Shown: positions 9,015 to 18,434, counted from the stretch's first letter. The stretch is DNA of 64,000 bases from Clostridia bacterium (GCA_017436285.1 JAFSDL010000013.1:72096-136095); one strand, 5' to 3'. Program-made: numbers and translations. Notes: generated by a model from the letters alone, not told the origin.

Positions 9015-9416
9015 GGTTACCTCTCTTCGAAGAGAGGGGGACCACCTTCTGATTATTAATATTTTAAGATTAAGTTTCAAGCGAGGGAAATATTCAAGAA
9101 TAGAATAAAGTTGGTCGGGTGGTGGAGAGTTCTCGATGCGAGAACTCGAGCGTCGTGAAACCGCAGGTTTCATTGTCATACACTGCCCTATTCTGTTTAT
9201 AAATTTTTTCGATTGGTTGTTCTTACACAGTCTTAATAACACCAACCTTATTTCAGTTGAAGCTTGCGCTTCAAAGACGCTCGAGGACTCGCGTCAAGAA
9301 CCACCCACCGTTCCGCTAAAATATGTTTTAAAAATTTATAATAGGCTCGCTTGGGATTTTGTTCGTTAGATTTACAATTCAAAGACGGTCCCCCCCGCCT
9401 TCGAAGGCAGGTATAA
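9015..9416. repeat. Nested inverted-repeat (MITE-like) element
   Basis: The 613-base gap 8957-9569 holds no credible gene. Its left end (9015-9046) has ACCTCTCTTCGAAGAGAGG then GGGGACC. The right end (9384-9416) is the inverted form with GGTCCCCCCC and GCCTTCGAAGGC. Inside, a second pair of inverted arms around CTCGAGCGTC (about 9139-9171 and 9257-9285) brackets an AT-rich core. This resembles a non-autonomous element; no transposase is present. Confidence 0.65.
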
Positions 9417-9491
9417 CAAACCGCAAATAAATTCAAAAAATCCACTTCGTTCTTTATTTTAAAATACGAAATAGTCCAAAAATTACAAAAA

Positions 9492-9527
9492 ACTGCCCGA
9501 AAGTTACATTTTGGGCAATTTTTTTAT
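9492..9527 (+). terminator. Possible terminator
   Basis: A short stem TGCCC/GGGCA with a long loop followed by TTTTTTT. It lies after the repeat element, far from the upstream kinase, so the gene it serves is unclear. Confidence 0.45.
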
Positions 9528-9569
9528 TGTTTTTGTTATGATACAGACAAAGGAAAGGAGATGTTAAAT

Positions 9570-9932
9570 ATGACAAAAAAATATACATCTGAAAAATTAA
9601 AAAAATTATACAAAATATTCGGTGGAGTGTTTGGCGTGTCGCTTCTTATAGGCATCGCAAATATTATCTTAAGCAATTACTGGTATATGGATTCTGCTGT
9701 ATATGAGTTCGCAGAATTAATATTCGGCGGAGCAGGACTGTTCTTCGGCTTCCTTAGTGGTTTCGGAATTGTTCCATTATTCATAATGGCAGCTCTTGTG
9801 ATTGTGAGCATAGTTTTCGCAGTTAAAGAAAACAACCATAAAAATGTTTTTAACTTCGGTTTATTTGCAACTCTCGGCTTAATTACAGTAAGCGCATTTT
9901 TACAGAATATGTTGTTAACTGAAATGATTTGA
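9570..9932 (+). CDS. Small membrane protein, first gene of the LytTR locus
   Basis: A 120-residue protein with a basic N-terminus (MTKKYTSEKLKKLYK) and about three hydrophobic helices; I recognise no family. The ATG at 9570 is preferred because AAAGGAG lies nine bases upstream, whereas the ATG at 9561 abuts it. The next gene begins 36 bases on. It opens a run of four small membrane proteins that ends in a two-component system, so it may be sensed by, or a target of, that system. Its topology differs from the next three and I cannot show that it is a paralogue. Confidence 0.65.
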   Translation: MTKKYTSEKLKKLYKIFGGVFGVSLLIGIANIILSNYWYMDSAVYEFAELIFGGAGLFFGFLSGFGIVPLFIMAALVIVSIVFAVKENNHKNVFNFGLFATLGLITVSAFLQNMLLTEMI

Positions 9933-9968
9933 GAATAGATATTAAACAATTAAAGGAGATGTTTTTAT

Positions 9969-10499
9969 ATGAAAAAACTTAATCCGGTAATTCAATTTAT
10001 AATAGGCTTTTTCAGTATTATGCTGTTATGGGGTGTTGGAGCTTTATTTAATACATATTCTGTGGATATTTGGTGCTCAGAAAATATAGATACAGAAGAA
10101 CTGATTTTTTCTTGTATCGTGCCTATGATAACTGCAATACTTATTCCTATAGTTTTACTTATTTTTACTATCATCTGTAAAAGAAAATCATTAAAAGTAA
10201 TGTATATATCAGCTTTATCAGCTACGGCTATTCCGATATTTGCAAGTATTATATCAGCAATATTCAGTAACGATGGAAGTGTTTTAACCTGGATAGTTGG
10301 TTTTACTATCGGCTTGGTTTTATATCCTTTCGGAAGAATGGCTTATGAGCTTTTTGATGGAGTGAATTCATTTTATTTTGTTTATCTGGATAGTTTAATT
10401 GAAAACAGTACTATTATCGTATTCTTTGTTGTGGCAATAATAATATCACTAATATTGTATAAAAAAATAAAAGCAAAGAAAGTAAAAGATACAGACTGA
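9969..10499 (+). CDS. Membrane protein, distant member of a paralogous cluster
   Basis: A 176-residue protein with about five helices. Its order of segments matches the next two genes: an N-terminal helix with LLWGVGALF, an IVPMITAILIPIVLLIF helix, a CKRKSLKVMY basic turn, an alanine/isoleucine-rich helix, then a glycine-rich segment and a last helix. The KR turn aligns with SKRNGL and SKRHCM in the neighbours, so it looks like a diverged third copy. The start at ATG 9969 has AAAGGAGAT upstream. Function unknown; a membrane sensor or peptide-handling role near the two-component system is only a guess. Confidence 0.68.
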   Translation: MKKLNPVIQFIIGFFSIMLLWGVGALFNTYSVDIWCSENIDTEELIFSCIVPMITAILIPIVLLIFTIICKRKSLKVMYISALSATAIPIFASIISAIFSNDGSVLTWIVGFTIGLVLYPFGRMAYELFDGVNSFYFVYLDSLIENSTIIVFFVVAIIISLILYKKIKAKKVKDTD

Positions 10500-10531
10500 T
10501 ATTAAATATAAATAATTAATGGGGTGAGGGT

Positions 10532-11008
10532 ATGATTAACAGAATCAGAAGAAATGAAATATTATGGGGCTTTCTGATAATCGGCGGATTGTGGATTCTG
10601 GGTATTATTTTTTCAGGGGAAATTCTTTTTATAGATACTATCAGCATTGGTCCGGGAAGTACGGTTTTAAGTTCAATTTTCCCCGTTGCTTTTTTAGTAG
10701 TTTTAGTTTGGATTGCTTGTATCAGTAAACGAAATGGCTTGGATGAGTTTTTTAAAACCTCGTATATTCTTGCGGCGATACCGATTGTAAGCACTCTTCC
10801 CGGGTTTTTATCAAATATCTTTGTGAATGATACGGTTCTTTTTGCTTTAGGGACAGTTTTCTCAATGCTGTTTGGTATGCCGGTTATGTCTGTTGTAGGA
10901 GCTGTTGCTTATTGGTATGGTGTTGCATTTATAATTTTAGTATCGTCATTAATTATCTCAATGATTTGTTATTTAACATTGAAAGGGAACACTTCAGACA
11001 GACCGTAA
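10532..11008 (+). CDS. Membrane protein, tandem paralogue A
   Basis: A 158-residue protein with about five hydrophobic helices and a short basic N-terminus. It is clearly paralogous to 11100-11588: both have LWGxxxIxxLWILGxIFxGE, IDTI, ILSSxFPxAFL, ISKR, and LFGMPVxxVxGAVAY in the same order. The start at ATG 10532 follows GGGGTGAGGGT. No known domain is recognised. The spacer behind it is also duplicated behind the next gene, so the duplication unit was gene plus downstream spacer, about 570-580 bases. Confidence 0.7.
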   Translation: MINRIRRNEILWGFLIIGGLWILGIIFSGEILFIDTISIGPGSTVLSSIFPVAFLVVLVWIACISKRNGLDEFFKTSYILAAIPIVSTLPGFLSNIFVNDTVLFALGTVFSMLFGMPVMSVVGAVAYWYGVAFIILVSSLIISMICYLTLKGNTSDRP

Positions 11009-11099
11009 ATATGGTGCAAAAGATAAAAGTGTAAATATCAGTAGCAATATAAAATAATATATGATATATTAAAATTAACATAAATTTCGAGGTGGGAAT
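11009..11099 (+). promoter_or_regulatory. Duplicated spacer, copy 1
   Basis: Shares ATATGGTGC, AAATATCAGTAGCAATA, GATATATTAAAATTAAC and CGAGGTGGGAATATG with 11589-11679. The repeated GATATATTAAAATTAAC may hold a -10 element. It leads into paralogue B. Confidence 0.5.
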
Positions 11100-11588
11100 A
11101 TGATTAAAAATATTAAAAAGCACGAGGCCTTATGGGGCCTTGGAACAATTAGTGTATTATGGATTTTAGGTGTAATTTTTGCGGGTGAATTGTTTTTTAT
11201 AGATACTATTGAACTTGGTTGGAATAGTGTGATTTTAAGTTCAGTTTTCCCATTTGCATTCTTAATTATTTTAACTTTGATAGCATATATAAGCAAAAGG
11301 CATTGTATGAAAACCTTTTTTAAAATCTCTTATGTTTTTGCAGCAATATCTATAGTTGGTGCAATTCCTGGATTTTTGCATGGTGTTTTTGAGGATAATG
11401 CAGTTCTTGGCCCGCTTCTTTTCGCTTTAGGGGCAGTTCACTCTGTTTTATTTGGTATGCCGGTTGTGGCTGTAACAGGTGCTGTTGCTTACTCGGAGGA
11501 ATTGGCTTTCAGTGTTTTAGTATTGTCTTTGCTTATTTCAATTATTTGTTACTTGACAGTAAAAGAAAAGAAACCTAATTGTCAGTGA
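11100..11588 (+). CDS. Membrane protein, tandem paralogue B
   Basis: A 162-residue membrane protein and close paralogue of the preceding gene, with the same helix order and the LFGMPVVAVTGAVAY motif. It has three or four extra residues in the loop after the fourth helix (EDNAVLGPLLF). The ribosome site CGAGGTGGGAAT before ATG 11100 is the same as that before the response regulator at 11680. This suggests that the duplicated spacer carries a shared expression signal. Function unknown. Confidence 0.7.
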   Translation: MIKNIKKHEALWGLGTISVLWILGVIFAGELFFIDTIELGWNSVILSSVFPFAFLIILTLIAYISKRHCMKTFFKISYVFAAISIVGAIPGFLHGVFEDNAVLGPLLFALGAVHSVLFGMPVVAVTGAVAYSEELAFSVLVLSLLISIICYLTVKEKKPNCQ

Positions 11589-11679
11589 ATATGGTGCTGA
11601 ATATAAAAATCCAAATATCAGTAGCAATAACAGAATAAATGTGATATATTAAAATTAACCTGAATTCCGAGGTGGGAAT
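11589..11679 (+). promoter_or_regulatory. Duplicated spacer, copy 2
   Basis: The same ordered blocks as 11009-11099, here directly upstream of the LytTR regulator. Conservation of non-coding sequence between copies suggests either a recent duplication or shared regulation. Confidence 0.5.
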
Positions 11680-12390
11680 ATGCTTAAAATTGCAATATGC
11701 GATGATGAGAAAAATGTTTGCGATTACATAGAGAAAAGAGTTATGGATTTTCTTGCAAAGGCTGATTCAGAGGGCGAAGCAACCGTTTTTTATGACTCTG
11801 CACCCTTGATTGAATTCTGCAAAGAAAATCCATCATATCTTGATATTATTTTTCTTGATATAAAAATGAAAACGGTTAACGGAGTTGACTGTGCAAAGCA
11901 GCTTCGTGATTTGGGGGTTGAGGCTCTCATTGTTTTTGTTACCTCTTCTGCAGAATATGTTTTTTCAGGCTATGAGGTAAAGGCGTTCAGGTATATTCTC
12001 AAAACCGACCTTGTGAATGCATTTGACAGAATTTTCGGTGAATGCCTTAATGAGCTTTCAAAGGCTGACGACAGCTTTTATACTGTGAAAACCGCTTCGG
12101 CAGTAAAAAATATTCCTTTAAACGATATTTTCTATTTTGAAAGCAACAAAAGAGTTCTTATTGTTCACACAAAAAATGATGAATATTCTTTTTACGGCAA
12201 ATTGGATGCAGTTGAAAAGGAGCTTGAGGGTAAGGATTTTATAAGAACCCACCAGAGCTATTTGGTTAATGCCAAGAAAATCAAAAGCGTTTCCAAGGAT
12301 AGTGCAGAGCTTCTGAACGGAGAGCTTCTTCCTGTCAGCAAAAGTAAAGCAAGTGCAGTTAAAAACGCATATCTCTGGGCGAAAAGGTGA
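11680..12390 (+). CDS. LytTR-family response regulator
   Basis: A 236-residue response regulator. The receiver domain (about 1-120) has the acidic pocket D8-D9, phosphoacceptor D60 in FLDIKMK, the VTSSAEY switch segment and a lysine in RYILKTD, where KT replaces the usual KP. The LytTR DNA-binding domain follows (about 135-235) with IFYFESNKRVLIVHT and FIRTHQSYLVNAKKI. Such regulators (AgrA, LytR, FsrA type) usually control peptide signalling, bacteriocin or envelope genes through paired 9-bp repeats. The histidine kinase begins 6 bases downstream, so they form one unit. The likely targets are the small membrane genes upstream. Confidence 0.92.
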   Translation: MLKIAICDDEKNVCDYIEKRVMDFLAKADSEGEATVFYDSAPLIEFCKENPSYLDIIFLDIKMKTVNGVDCAKQLRDLGVEALIVFVTSSAEYVFSGYEVKAFRYILKTDLVNAFDRIFGECLNELSKADDSFYTVKTASAVKNIPLNDIFYFESNKRVLIVHTKNDEYSFYGKLDAVEKELEGKDFIRTHQSYLVNAKKIKSVSKDSAELLNGELLPVSKSKASAVKNAYLWAKR

Positions 12391-12396
12391 TAAAAA

Positions 12397-13734
12397 ATGC
12401 TGGAATTTATTGAAACAAGCTTGTTCTATCTTATAAGGCTTTTTTCATCAACCCTTGAAATGCTTTTTGCATTTCTCCTGATGAATGCCTTTTTTGATGA
12501 AAAATACAAAAGCAAATTGCCTAAATGGATTGCCTTTGCTGTAAGCTCGGGAATCCTTCTTGCTCTGCAGGAAACAGGGCAAAGCGGTAATATTAAAACC
12601 GGTGTGCAGATGCTTCTGATTTTTGCCGTTGCACTCTTCATATTTGATGGTAAAAAGCGATTGAAGGGTCTTTTCTGCGTTGTTTATTCATTGTTTGTTG
12701 CACTTTCAAAGCTTCTTTCCTATTTTGCATTTTCTCTGTTTATAGATAAGATTTTTGAAAGACTTCCATATCTTGAAACCGAAGGCTTCTTCTACAGAAT
12801 CTTATCAATTGAGCTGCCCAATATCTTTATGCTTGTTATGATTATACTTGTGGGTATGTTCACAAAGTCAAAAAACAAAGCAGTTCCCATAAGATATTGG
12901 CTTCTTCTTATGACTGTGCCTGTTACAACCCTTGGTACGCTTACTGTTTATCAGTATTACATAGATTTATTGGCTCCAGGTGAAGAGATTAATATTTATA
13001 TTATTATTTCAACAGTTGGGCTTGTGTTTATTAATGTTCTTGTTTTCACTCTTTTTTCAAAGCTTCAGAATCAGCTTGAAATAAGGAGAAATGCAGACCT
13101 TCTCAACACTCAGATGCGACTTGAAAAAGAGTCCTTCAAGAGAATTGAAGAAAGCTACAACAGAACAAGAGAACTGAGGCACGACCTTAAAAATCATATT
13201 TTTGTTCTTAAGGGTATTGCGGAAAACGGCACAAAGGAAGAAATGCTTTCCTACCTTGAAAAAATGACTGATGCAGTTGAGGAAGCAACCTATGTTTCAA
13301 TGAGCAAAAATTCTGCAGTTGATGCTATTCTTAACGAAAAGCTTTTATATGCCCAGAAAAACGGAATTTCAACTCAGTTTGATGTTACACCATTAGGCGA
13401 TACAAAAATTCCTGCTATGGATATCTGCACAATTTTGAGCAATGCTCTTGATAATGCAGTTGAGGCTTGCGTGAAATTCGAAAAGCAAAGCGACAGATAT
13501 ATTGATGTTAAAATTGAGGATTCGGAAAATGAAATGATAATTTCAATTAAAAATCCCTCAACAGAAGCACCCAAGAGAAGAGCAGGCGTATATATTTCAA
13601 GAAAAAAGGATAAGGAAAATCACGGCCTTGGTCTTAAAAGCATTAAAAGAACGGTTGATAAGCACAAGGGCGATATGCTTGTGAAATACGAAAACGAAAT
13701 ATTTAATCTTGTAGTTTGCTTGCCACATAAATAA
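12397..13734 (+). CDS. Sensor histidine kinase, GHKL/AgrC type
   Basis: A 445-residue membrane kinase. About six helices occupy residues 1-220, as in AgrC-like receptors. A coiled segment follows, then the H-box ELRHDLKNHIFVLKG with H262, the N-box NALDNAVEAC (about 347-356) and the G-box HGLGLKSIKRTVDKHKGDM (about 409-427). AgrC relatives sense secreted peptides, but no AgrB-like protease or AgrD-like propeptide is found nearby, so the signal is unknown. It may instead sense the state of the small membrane proteins upstream. A strong terminator follows the gene. Confidence 0.92.
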   Translation: MLEFIETSLFYLIRLFSSTLEMLFAFLLMNAFFDEKYKSKLPKWIAFAVSSGILLALQETGQSGNIKTGVQMLLIFAVALFIFDGKKRLKGLFCVVYSLFVALSKLLSYFAFSLFIDKIFERLPYLETEGFFYRILSIELPNIFMLVMIILVGMFTKSKNKAVPIRYWLLLMTVPVTTLGTLTVYQYYIDLLAPGEEINIYIIISTVGLVFINVLVFTLFSKLQNQLEIRRNADLLNTQMRLEKESFKRIEESYNRTRELRHDLKNHIFVLKGIAENGTKEEMLSYLEKMTDAVEEATYVSMSKNSAVDAILNEKLLYAQKNGISTQFDVTPLGDTKIPAMDICTILSNALDNAVEACVKFEKQSDRYIDVKIEDSENEMIISIKNPSTEAPKRRAGVYISRKKDKENHGLGLKSIKRTVDKHKGDMLVKYENEIFNLVVCLPHK

Positions 13735-13737
13735 TAA

Positions 13738-13780
13738 CAATCCCCTGAGAATTTTTTGGAATTCTCAGGGGATTGTATCT
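13738..13780. terminator. Bidirectional terminator
   Basis: A 16-bp perfect stem (CAATCCCCTGAGAATT and its complement, 13738-13753 and 13760-13775) with a 6-base loop, between the converging histidine kinase and YhcH-family genes. Confidence 0.92.
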
Positions 13781-13781
13781 T

Positions 13782-14234
13782 TTATAATTTTATTTTGAAA
13801 ACTAATTTATGAGCAAAGTCGGAATTTTCACTTTTTCTGCAGGGTGCGTGAGCATCCTGAGGGAAGAATACCATAAAATAGCCTTTTCTCAATGCAAGGA
13901 ACTGTCCGTTCGGTGCATCCATAAAGGCAATGTCTGAGCCTTCCTTGAAATCCTCGGTTATGTTGCATTCATCAAAGCTTGCCCAACCGATATTTTCTTC
14001 GCCTTCAAACATAAGCTGAACATCGGCATATTCCTTGTGAGCTTCATATTTTAAAGGATTATCGGGGTTAACATCATATCTGCAAACATTACACCAGGCA
14101 TTTTCACCGTCAATTTCGATTTTGCCGTTTTCAAAGGGTGCTTTGCAAAATTCCTTGTAAGCCTCTTCAACCTTTTCAAAGCCTTTGAGACGGTCGAAAT
14201 AAAGGCTCATATTTTCAACCTTATCGTAAATCAT
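13782..14234 (-). CDS. YhcH/YjgK/YiaL-family protein
   Basis: A 150-residue cupin-like protein of the DUF386 family (YhcH/YjgK/YiaL, also EbgC). The EAHKEYADVQLMFEG segment and the C-terminal MVFFPQDAHAPC, with likely metal-binding Glu and His residues, are characteristic. Family members occur with sialic acid, gulonate or beta-galactoside genes and may act as mutarotases or sugar-acid epimerases; the activity of this one is unknown. Its start overlaps the stop of the upstream membrane gene by four bases (ATGA), implying translational coupling. It is the last gene of a gltX-glnS-membrane protein run. Confidence 0.9.
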   Translation of the reverse strand: MIYDKVENMSLYFDRLKGFEKVEEAYKEFCKAPFENGKIEIDGENAWCNVCRYDVNPDNPLKYEAHKEYADVQLMFEGEENIGWASFDECNITEDFKEGSDIAFMDAPNGQFLALRKGYFMVFFPQDAHAPCRKSENSDFAHKLVFKIKL

Positions 14235-14911
14235 TCTTCATCACCCTCGCCCAACATTAATTTTCTTTCTTTTTTCTCTTTTGCAGGGAGAGTGTAGTTG
14301 TAAAGCACAGTCCAGAGGATTATAAAGCCAAAAACAGCAGGGATGAACCAGAAGCTTGTGTTAAGACAAAGTTCATCGAAAGTACCGATTAAACTACCCC
14401 AGAGGCTTTCCATAAGAGTTGATATGCTTACTGTACCTTCAAGAATGGGTGCAGCAACGCCTTCAAAGCACTCTTTAAACACTAAAGAAAGTCCAATACC
14501 TGCGATTGAAGAATAAATAACCTTACGATTATCTTTCATAACAAAAGCCAAAATTGCAGTTACTACCGCACATATAGCAATCAAAACAAGTGCTATACCT
14601 GAAGTGATTAACGGAGAAATCAAAACCTCAAATTTTTCAAGCGTTTCGCTGTTATCACCAGAACTGGTAAAACCGGAAAACAGACTATATAAATCATAAA
14701 GGGAGATATTATCTCCAATAGCTTCGGGAACTACACCATTGTTATCTTCAATAAATTGAGTTATAGATTCCTTTCCTAAGAGCTGACCTATATAAAATAT
14801 AGCGCTTAACGCGGTTGAGGTGATCTTAAAATAAATATCTTCAAGAAAAACGATCATGGGAAGAATTGAAAGTGCACCTAAAGCTGCAACGATTTTGTAT
14901 ACATATTTCAT
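14231..14911 (-). CDS. Hypothetical membrane protein
   Basis: A 226-residue protein with an N-terminal helix (VAALGALSILPMIVFL), a long extracytoplasmic-looking acidic loop (about 55-100), and four more helices before a charged tail (LPAKEKKERKLMLGEGDEE). No family recognised. It starts at 14911 with AAGGATGA upstream, 23 bases after glnS, and overlaps the YhcH gene by four bases. Co-transcription with tRNA synthetase genes does not reveal its role. Confidence 0.7.
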   Translation of the reverse strand: MKYVYKIVAALGALSILPMIVFLEDIYFKITSTALSAIFYIGQLLGKESITQFIEDNNGVVPEAIGDNISLYDLYSLFSGFTSSGDNSETLEKFEVLISPLITSGIALVLIAICAVVTAILAFVMKDNRKVIYSSIAGIGLSLVFKECFEGVAAPILEGTVSISTLMESLWGSLIGTFDELCLNTSFWFIPAVFGFIILWTVLYNYTLPAKEKKERKLMLGEGDEE

Positions 14912-14934
14912 TATTAAATCATCCTTTCGTAGTA

Positions 14935-16593
14935 TTATTTCCAGGAAGAGTTAAGCTCAACAGTTCTGTTGAATATGGGGTTCTCGTCAGTTGAATCCTT
15001 GTCAACACAGAAATAACCGTTTCTCATAAACTGGAATGCGTCAGGATTTTTTGCATCCTTGATGCCCTCTTCAATAAGGCAATCCTTAAGAACAATAAGA
15101 GAGTTGGGGTTAATTGCATTAACAAATTCATCATCGGGAACGCCTGCAGGGTCTTCAACATTGAAAAGTCTGTCATAAAGGCGAACCTCTGCCTTGAATG
15201 CCTTGGGACCTGCCCAGTGAATTGTACCCTTAACCTTTCTGCCGTCAGGAGCGTTGCCACCCTTTGTTTCAGGGTCATAGGTACAATGGAGAACTGTTAC
15301 ATTACCGTTTTCATCGGTTTCATAAGAATTGCATGTGATGAAATATGCACCCTTAAGTCTTACCTCGTTACCGGGGAAAAGGCGGAAATATTTTTTTACA
15401 GGCTCTGCCATAAAGTCAGTTCTTTCAACATAAATTTCCTTGCCGAAGGTAACTGTTCTTTTGCCCATTTCAGGCTTGTTGGGATGGATTTCAACCTCAA
15501 TTTCTTCAGTCTGACCTTCGGGATAGTTGTCAATAACAACCTTAATGGGGTCAAGAACTGCCATAGCACGAGGTGCATTTTCATTAAGCTCATCTCTTAC
15601 GCAAGCCTCAAGAAGACCGTAGTCAACAACGCTGTATGCCTTTGAAACACCAACCTTGTCAATAAAGGTGCGAAGAGCCTTTGCAGGATAGCCTCTTCTT
15701 CTCATACCGCAGATTGTAGCCATTCGGGGGTCATCCCAACCGCTTACAAGGTTATCTGTTACAAGACGGATGTTTCTTCTCTTACTTGTAATGCAGTAGT
15801 TAAGGTTAAGGCGGGCAAACTCAATCTGTCTGGGGGGCTCTTCAAAGCCGATCTGCTCAATGAACCAGTTATAAAGAGGTCTGTGGTTTTCAAATTCGAG
15901 AGAGCAAAGTGAATATGTTACACCCTCGCAAGCATCAGAAAGGGGATGGGCAAAGTCATAAATGGGGTAAACGCACCATTTATCGCCTGTCTGATGGTGG
16001 CTTACGTGCATAATTCTGTAAATTGCAGGGTCACGCATATTCATATTGGGTGATGCCATATCAATTTTGGCACGGAGCACCTTTGCACCATCCGGGAATT
16101 CGCCATCAGTCATTCTCTTGAACAGGTCGAGGTTTTCCTCAACGCTTCTGTCACGATAGGGGCTGTTTTTACCGGGCTCTGTAAGAGTACCGCGGTATTC
16201 TCTCATTTCCTCTGCGGAAAGGTCATCAACATAAGCCTTGCCATCCTTGATAAGCTTGATTGCACATTCATAAAGGAAATCAAAGTAGCTTGAAGCATAA
16301 AGGCATTTATCCCATTTGAAGCCAAGCCATTCGATGTCCTCCTTAATGGATTCAACATATTCAATATCCTCTTTTGAGGGGTTTGTGTCGTCAAGACGAA
16401 GATTACAAACACCACCGTATTTCATAGCGGTTGTAAAGTCTATGCAGATAGCCTTTGCGTGACCGATGTGAAGATAGCCGTTGGGCTCAGGGGGGAAACG
16501 GGTCTGAACCTTTGTGTTGACACCACTTGCCAATTCTTCGTCAATTATATCGTGGATAAAATTACCCGCGGTTTCGTTAATAATTTCTTCCAT
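14935..16593 (-). CDS. glnS: Glutaminyl-tRNA synthetase
   Basis: A 552-residue class I synthetase charging tRNA-Gln with glutamine in the cytosol. The HIGH region [15 protein letters not shown] is near residue 38, the KMSKS-equivalent is [10 protein letters not shown], and the C-terminal beta-barrel domain has [14 protein letters not shown], typical of true GlnRS rather than GluRS. The start at 16593 is chosen because AAGGAG lies nine bases upstream, overlapping the gltX stop; the longer frame to 16620 is less likely. Many Firmicutes lack GlnRS and use the Glu-tRNA amidotransferase, so its presence is a useful lineage marker. No gatCAB is in the window. Confidence 0.95.
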   Translation of the reverse strand: MEEIINETAGNFIHDIIDEELASGVNTKVQTRFPPEPNGYLHIGHAKAICIDFTTAMKYGGVCNLRLDDTNPSKEDIEYVESIKEDIEWLGFKWDKCLYASSYFDFLYECAIKLIKDGKAYVDDLSAEEMREYRGTLTEPGKNSPYRDRSVEENLDLFKRMTDGEFPDGAKVLRAKIDMASPNMNMRDPAIYRIMHVSHHQTGDKWCVYPIYDFAHPLSDACEGVTYSLCSLEFENHRPLYNWFIEQIGFEEPPRQIEFARLNLNYCITSKRRNIRLVTDNLVSGWDDPRMATICGMRRRGYPAKALRTFIDKVGVSKAYSVVDYGLLEACVRDELNENAPRAMAVLDPIKVVIDNYPEGQTEEIEVEIHPNKPEMGKRTVTFGKEIYVERTDFMAEPVKKYFRLFPGNEVRLKGAYFITCNSYETDENGNVTVLHCTYDPETKGGNAPDGRKVKGTIHWAGPKAFKAEVRLYDRLFNVEDPAGVPDDEFVNAINPNSLIVLKDCLIEEGIKDAKNPDAFQFMRNGYFCVDKDSTDENPIFNRTVELNSSWK

Positions 16594-16606
16594 TGTGTAT
16601 ATCTCC

Positions 16607-18271
16607 TTAAAGTGATTCAATTACTTTATTAATTCTTTCGTTTACCTTGTCCTGACCTAAAAGGCTCATAATTGAGCAAAGGTCGGGAGTGTTTTTTCTT
16701 GAGGTTACTGCAAGGCGGATAACTGTTGAAACATCGCCAACGTGACCCTTGAAAAGCTCAGGATTTTTCTTGTATTCCTTAACATTGGGAGTAAATCCTA
16801 ATGGCTCACACAAATCCTTGATTTTAGAGAACCACACTTCCTTGTCATCCTCAACGTTGTAAACCTTAAGATAATTTTCAAGAATTGCTTTTGCATCCTC
16901 TTTTGCAATGTTTTCGGGAAGGTCAAAGGAAGCCTCATAATATTCATCAAACATATATGAGAAATATTCCTTAACCTCGCTCCATTTTGCAATATCCTTA
17001 CGGGGCTTGTTGCTTTCTCTGTCAATGTTTACCATTGCCTTTGATTTTTCGGGATTTGCAGTAAATACCTTGTAGAAATCCTCGTCAAATTTTTCTGCCC
17101 AAGCTGAAATATAATCATAAACAGTTTGTGCATTCATAACGGAAATAACATTTTTACTTACGTCATTGAGCTTTACAAGGTCGAAAAGGCATCCGCTGGG
17201 GCTCATTTTCTTAAGATTAAAGGGGAATGAAAAGGCGTCTGCAGTTGGGTTTGCTCTTCTCCAATCCTCAAAGTTTGAGTTAAGAAGGGTGAGAAGATAT
17301 TCAATAAGGCTTTCCTTGGGGAAGCCCTCTTCAACAAAGTAGCTTACTGCTGCTTCAGGGTCCTTACGCTTTGAAAGCTTACGCTTTGTTCCGTCCTCTT
17401 CATCAATTTTCATAACCTGAGGAGTGTGAGCATATTTGGGAACTTTAAAACCGCAAGCCTTGAAAAGAGCAATGTGCTTAGGCACTGAGGAAATCCATTC
17501 CTCACCACGAATAACGTGAGTTGTTCTCATAAAGTGGTCATCACAAGCATGAGCAAAGTGATATGTAGGAATACCATCGGATTTCAAAAGAACCTCATCA
17601 ATAATATTTTCAGGCATTTCGATTTTGCCACGGATAATATCGTCAAAGAAAATTCTTTTATCTTCTTGTCCGTCAGAACAGAAGCGAAGCACATAGGGCT
17701 TACCGTTGTTTATATTCTCTTCAATTTCTTCAAAGGAAAGGTCACGGCACTTTGCCCATTTGCCGAAATAGCCCCGGATAAGAGCATCGCCCTTTTCCTG
17801 TTCCTGACGGATTTCAGAAAGCTCATCTGCAGTGCAGAAGCAGGGGTAGGCAAGTCCTTTTTGCACTAATTCCTTTGCAACAATGTGATAAATTTCAGCA
17901 CGTTGGCTTTGGGTATAAGGTCCGTAAGCACCCTTTTCTGTGTTGAAGCCTGTAACACCCTCGTCAAAATCAATACCAAAGGAAGCAAAGCCATTGATAA
18001 TCGCGGAAACGCCATCATCAATTTCGCGTTTTTTATCGGTATCCTCAACGCGAAGGAAGGCAACACCACCTGTTGCCTTTGCAGTAAGAACATCAACAAG
18101 AGCACCGAAAAGACCACCGATATGAAGATAACCTGTGGGTGAGGGTGCAAATCGTGTAACACGAGCACCTTCCTTTAAATCTCTCTCGGGGTATCTTTTT
18201 TCAAGGTCTTCTATAGTTTCCGTAACATTCGGGAAAAGAAGCTCTGCTAATTTGTTGCAGTCGTAATTCAT
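16607..18271 (-). CDS. gltX: Glutamyl-tRNA synthetase, long form
   Basis: A 554-residue class I synthetase for tRNA-Glu. The HIGH motif is in [20 protein letters not shown] and the KMSKS equivalent in [13 protein letters not shown]. It is longer than the 470-500-residue common form and matches the roughly 550-residue clostridial type. The start is ATG 18271, preceded by TTGGAG; upstream in-frame codons to 18343 lie in an AT-rich leader. It is the first gene of a minus-strand run with glnS 13 bases on. With a separate GlnRS next door, this enzyme is likely discriminating for tRNA-Glu, which is an inference. Confidence 0.95.
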   Translation of the reverse strand: MNYDCNKLAELLFPNVTETIEDLEKRYPERDLKEGARVTRFAPSPTGYLHIGGLFGALVDVLTAKATGGVAFLRVEDTDKKREIDDGVSAIINGFASFGIDFDEGVTGFNTEKGAYGPYTQSQRAEIYHIVAKELVQKGLAYPCFCTADELSEIRQEQEKGDALIRGYFGKWAKCRDLSFEEIEENINNGKPYVLRFCSDGQEDKRIFFDDIIRGKIEMPENIIDEVLLKSDGIPTYHFAHACDDHFMRTTHVIRGEEWISSVPKHIALFKACGFKVPKYAHTPQVMKIDEEDGTKRKLSKRKDPEAAVSYFVEEGFPKESLIEYLLTLLNSNFEDWRRANPTADAFSFPFNLKKMSPSGCLFDLVKLNDVSKNVISVMNAQTVYDYISAWAEKFDEDFYKVFTANPEKSKAMVNIDRESNKPRKDIAKWSEVKEYFSYMFDEYYEASFDLPENIAKEDAKAILENYLKVYNVEDDKEVWFSKIKDLCEPLGFTPNVKEYKKNPELFKGHVGDVSTVIRLAVTSRKNTPDLCSIMSLLGQDKVNERINKVIESL

Positions 18272-18373
18272 ATAAAAAACTCCAATAAAATAAGATTGCA
18301 TAATTTGACACTTTATTATAGAAAAAAAATAGAAAAGTATCAATAGTTTTTGACGAATTTTTTATTAATTATC

Positions 18374-18402
18374 TTGTAATTATACATATTATTTGATAGA
18401 AT
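18374..18402 (+). promoter_or_regulatory. Promoter for PH-like gene
   Basis: TTGTAA and TAGAAT separated by 17 bases, 33 bases before the start at 18435. Confidence 0.6.
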
Positions 18403-18434
18403 TTTTCTAAAGAAAGCGAAAAGAGGTGCTTTTG

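Noticed and set aside
9136..9369. Short frames inside the 9.0-9.4 kb repeat
   Set aside because: Low-complexity and overlapping inverted repeats; no ribosome site and no protein-like composition.
9570..13734. Agr-type quorum-sensing locus
   Set aside because: No AgrB-like protease or AgrD-like peptide gene was found on either strand; only the kinase and regulator resemble Agr.
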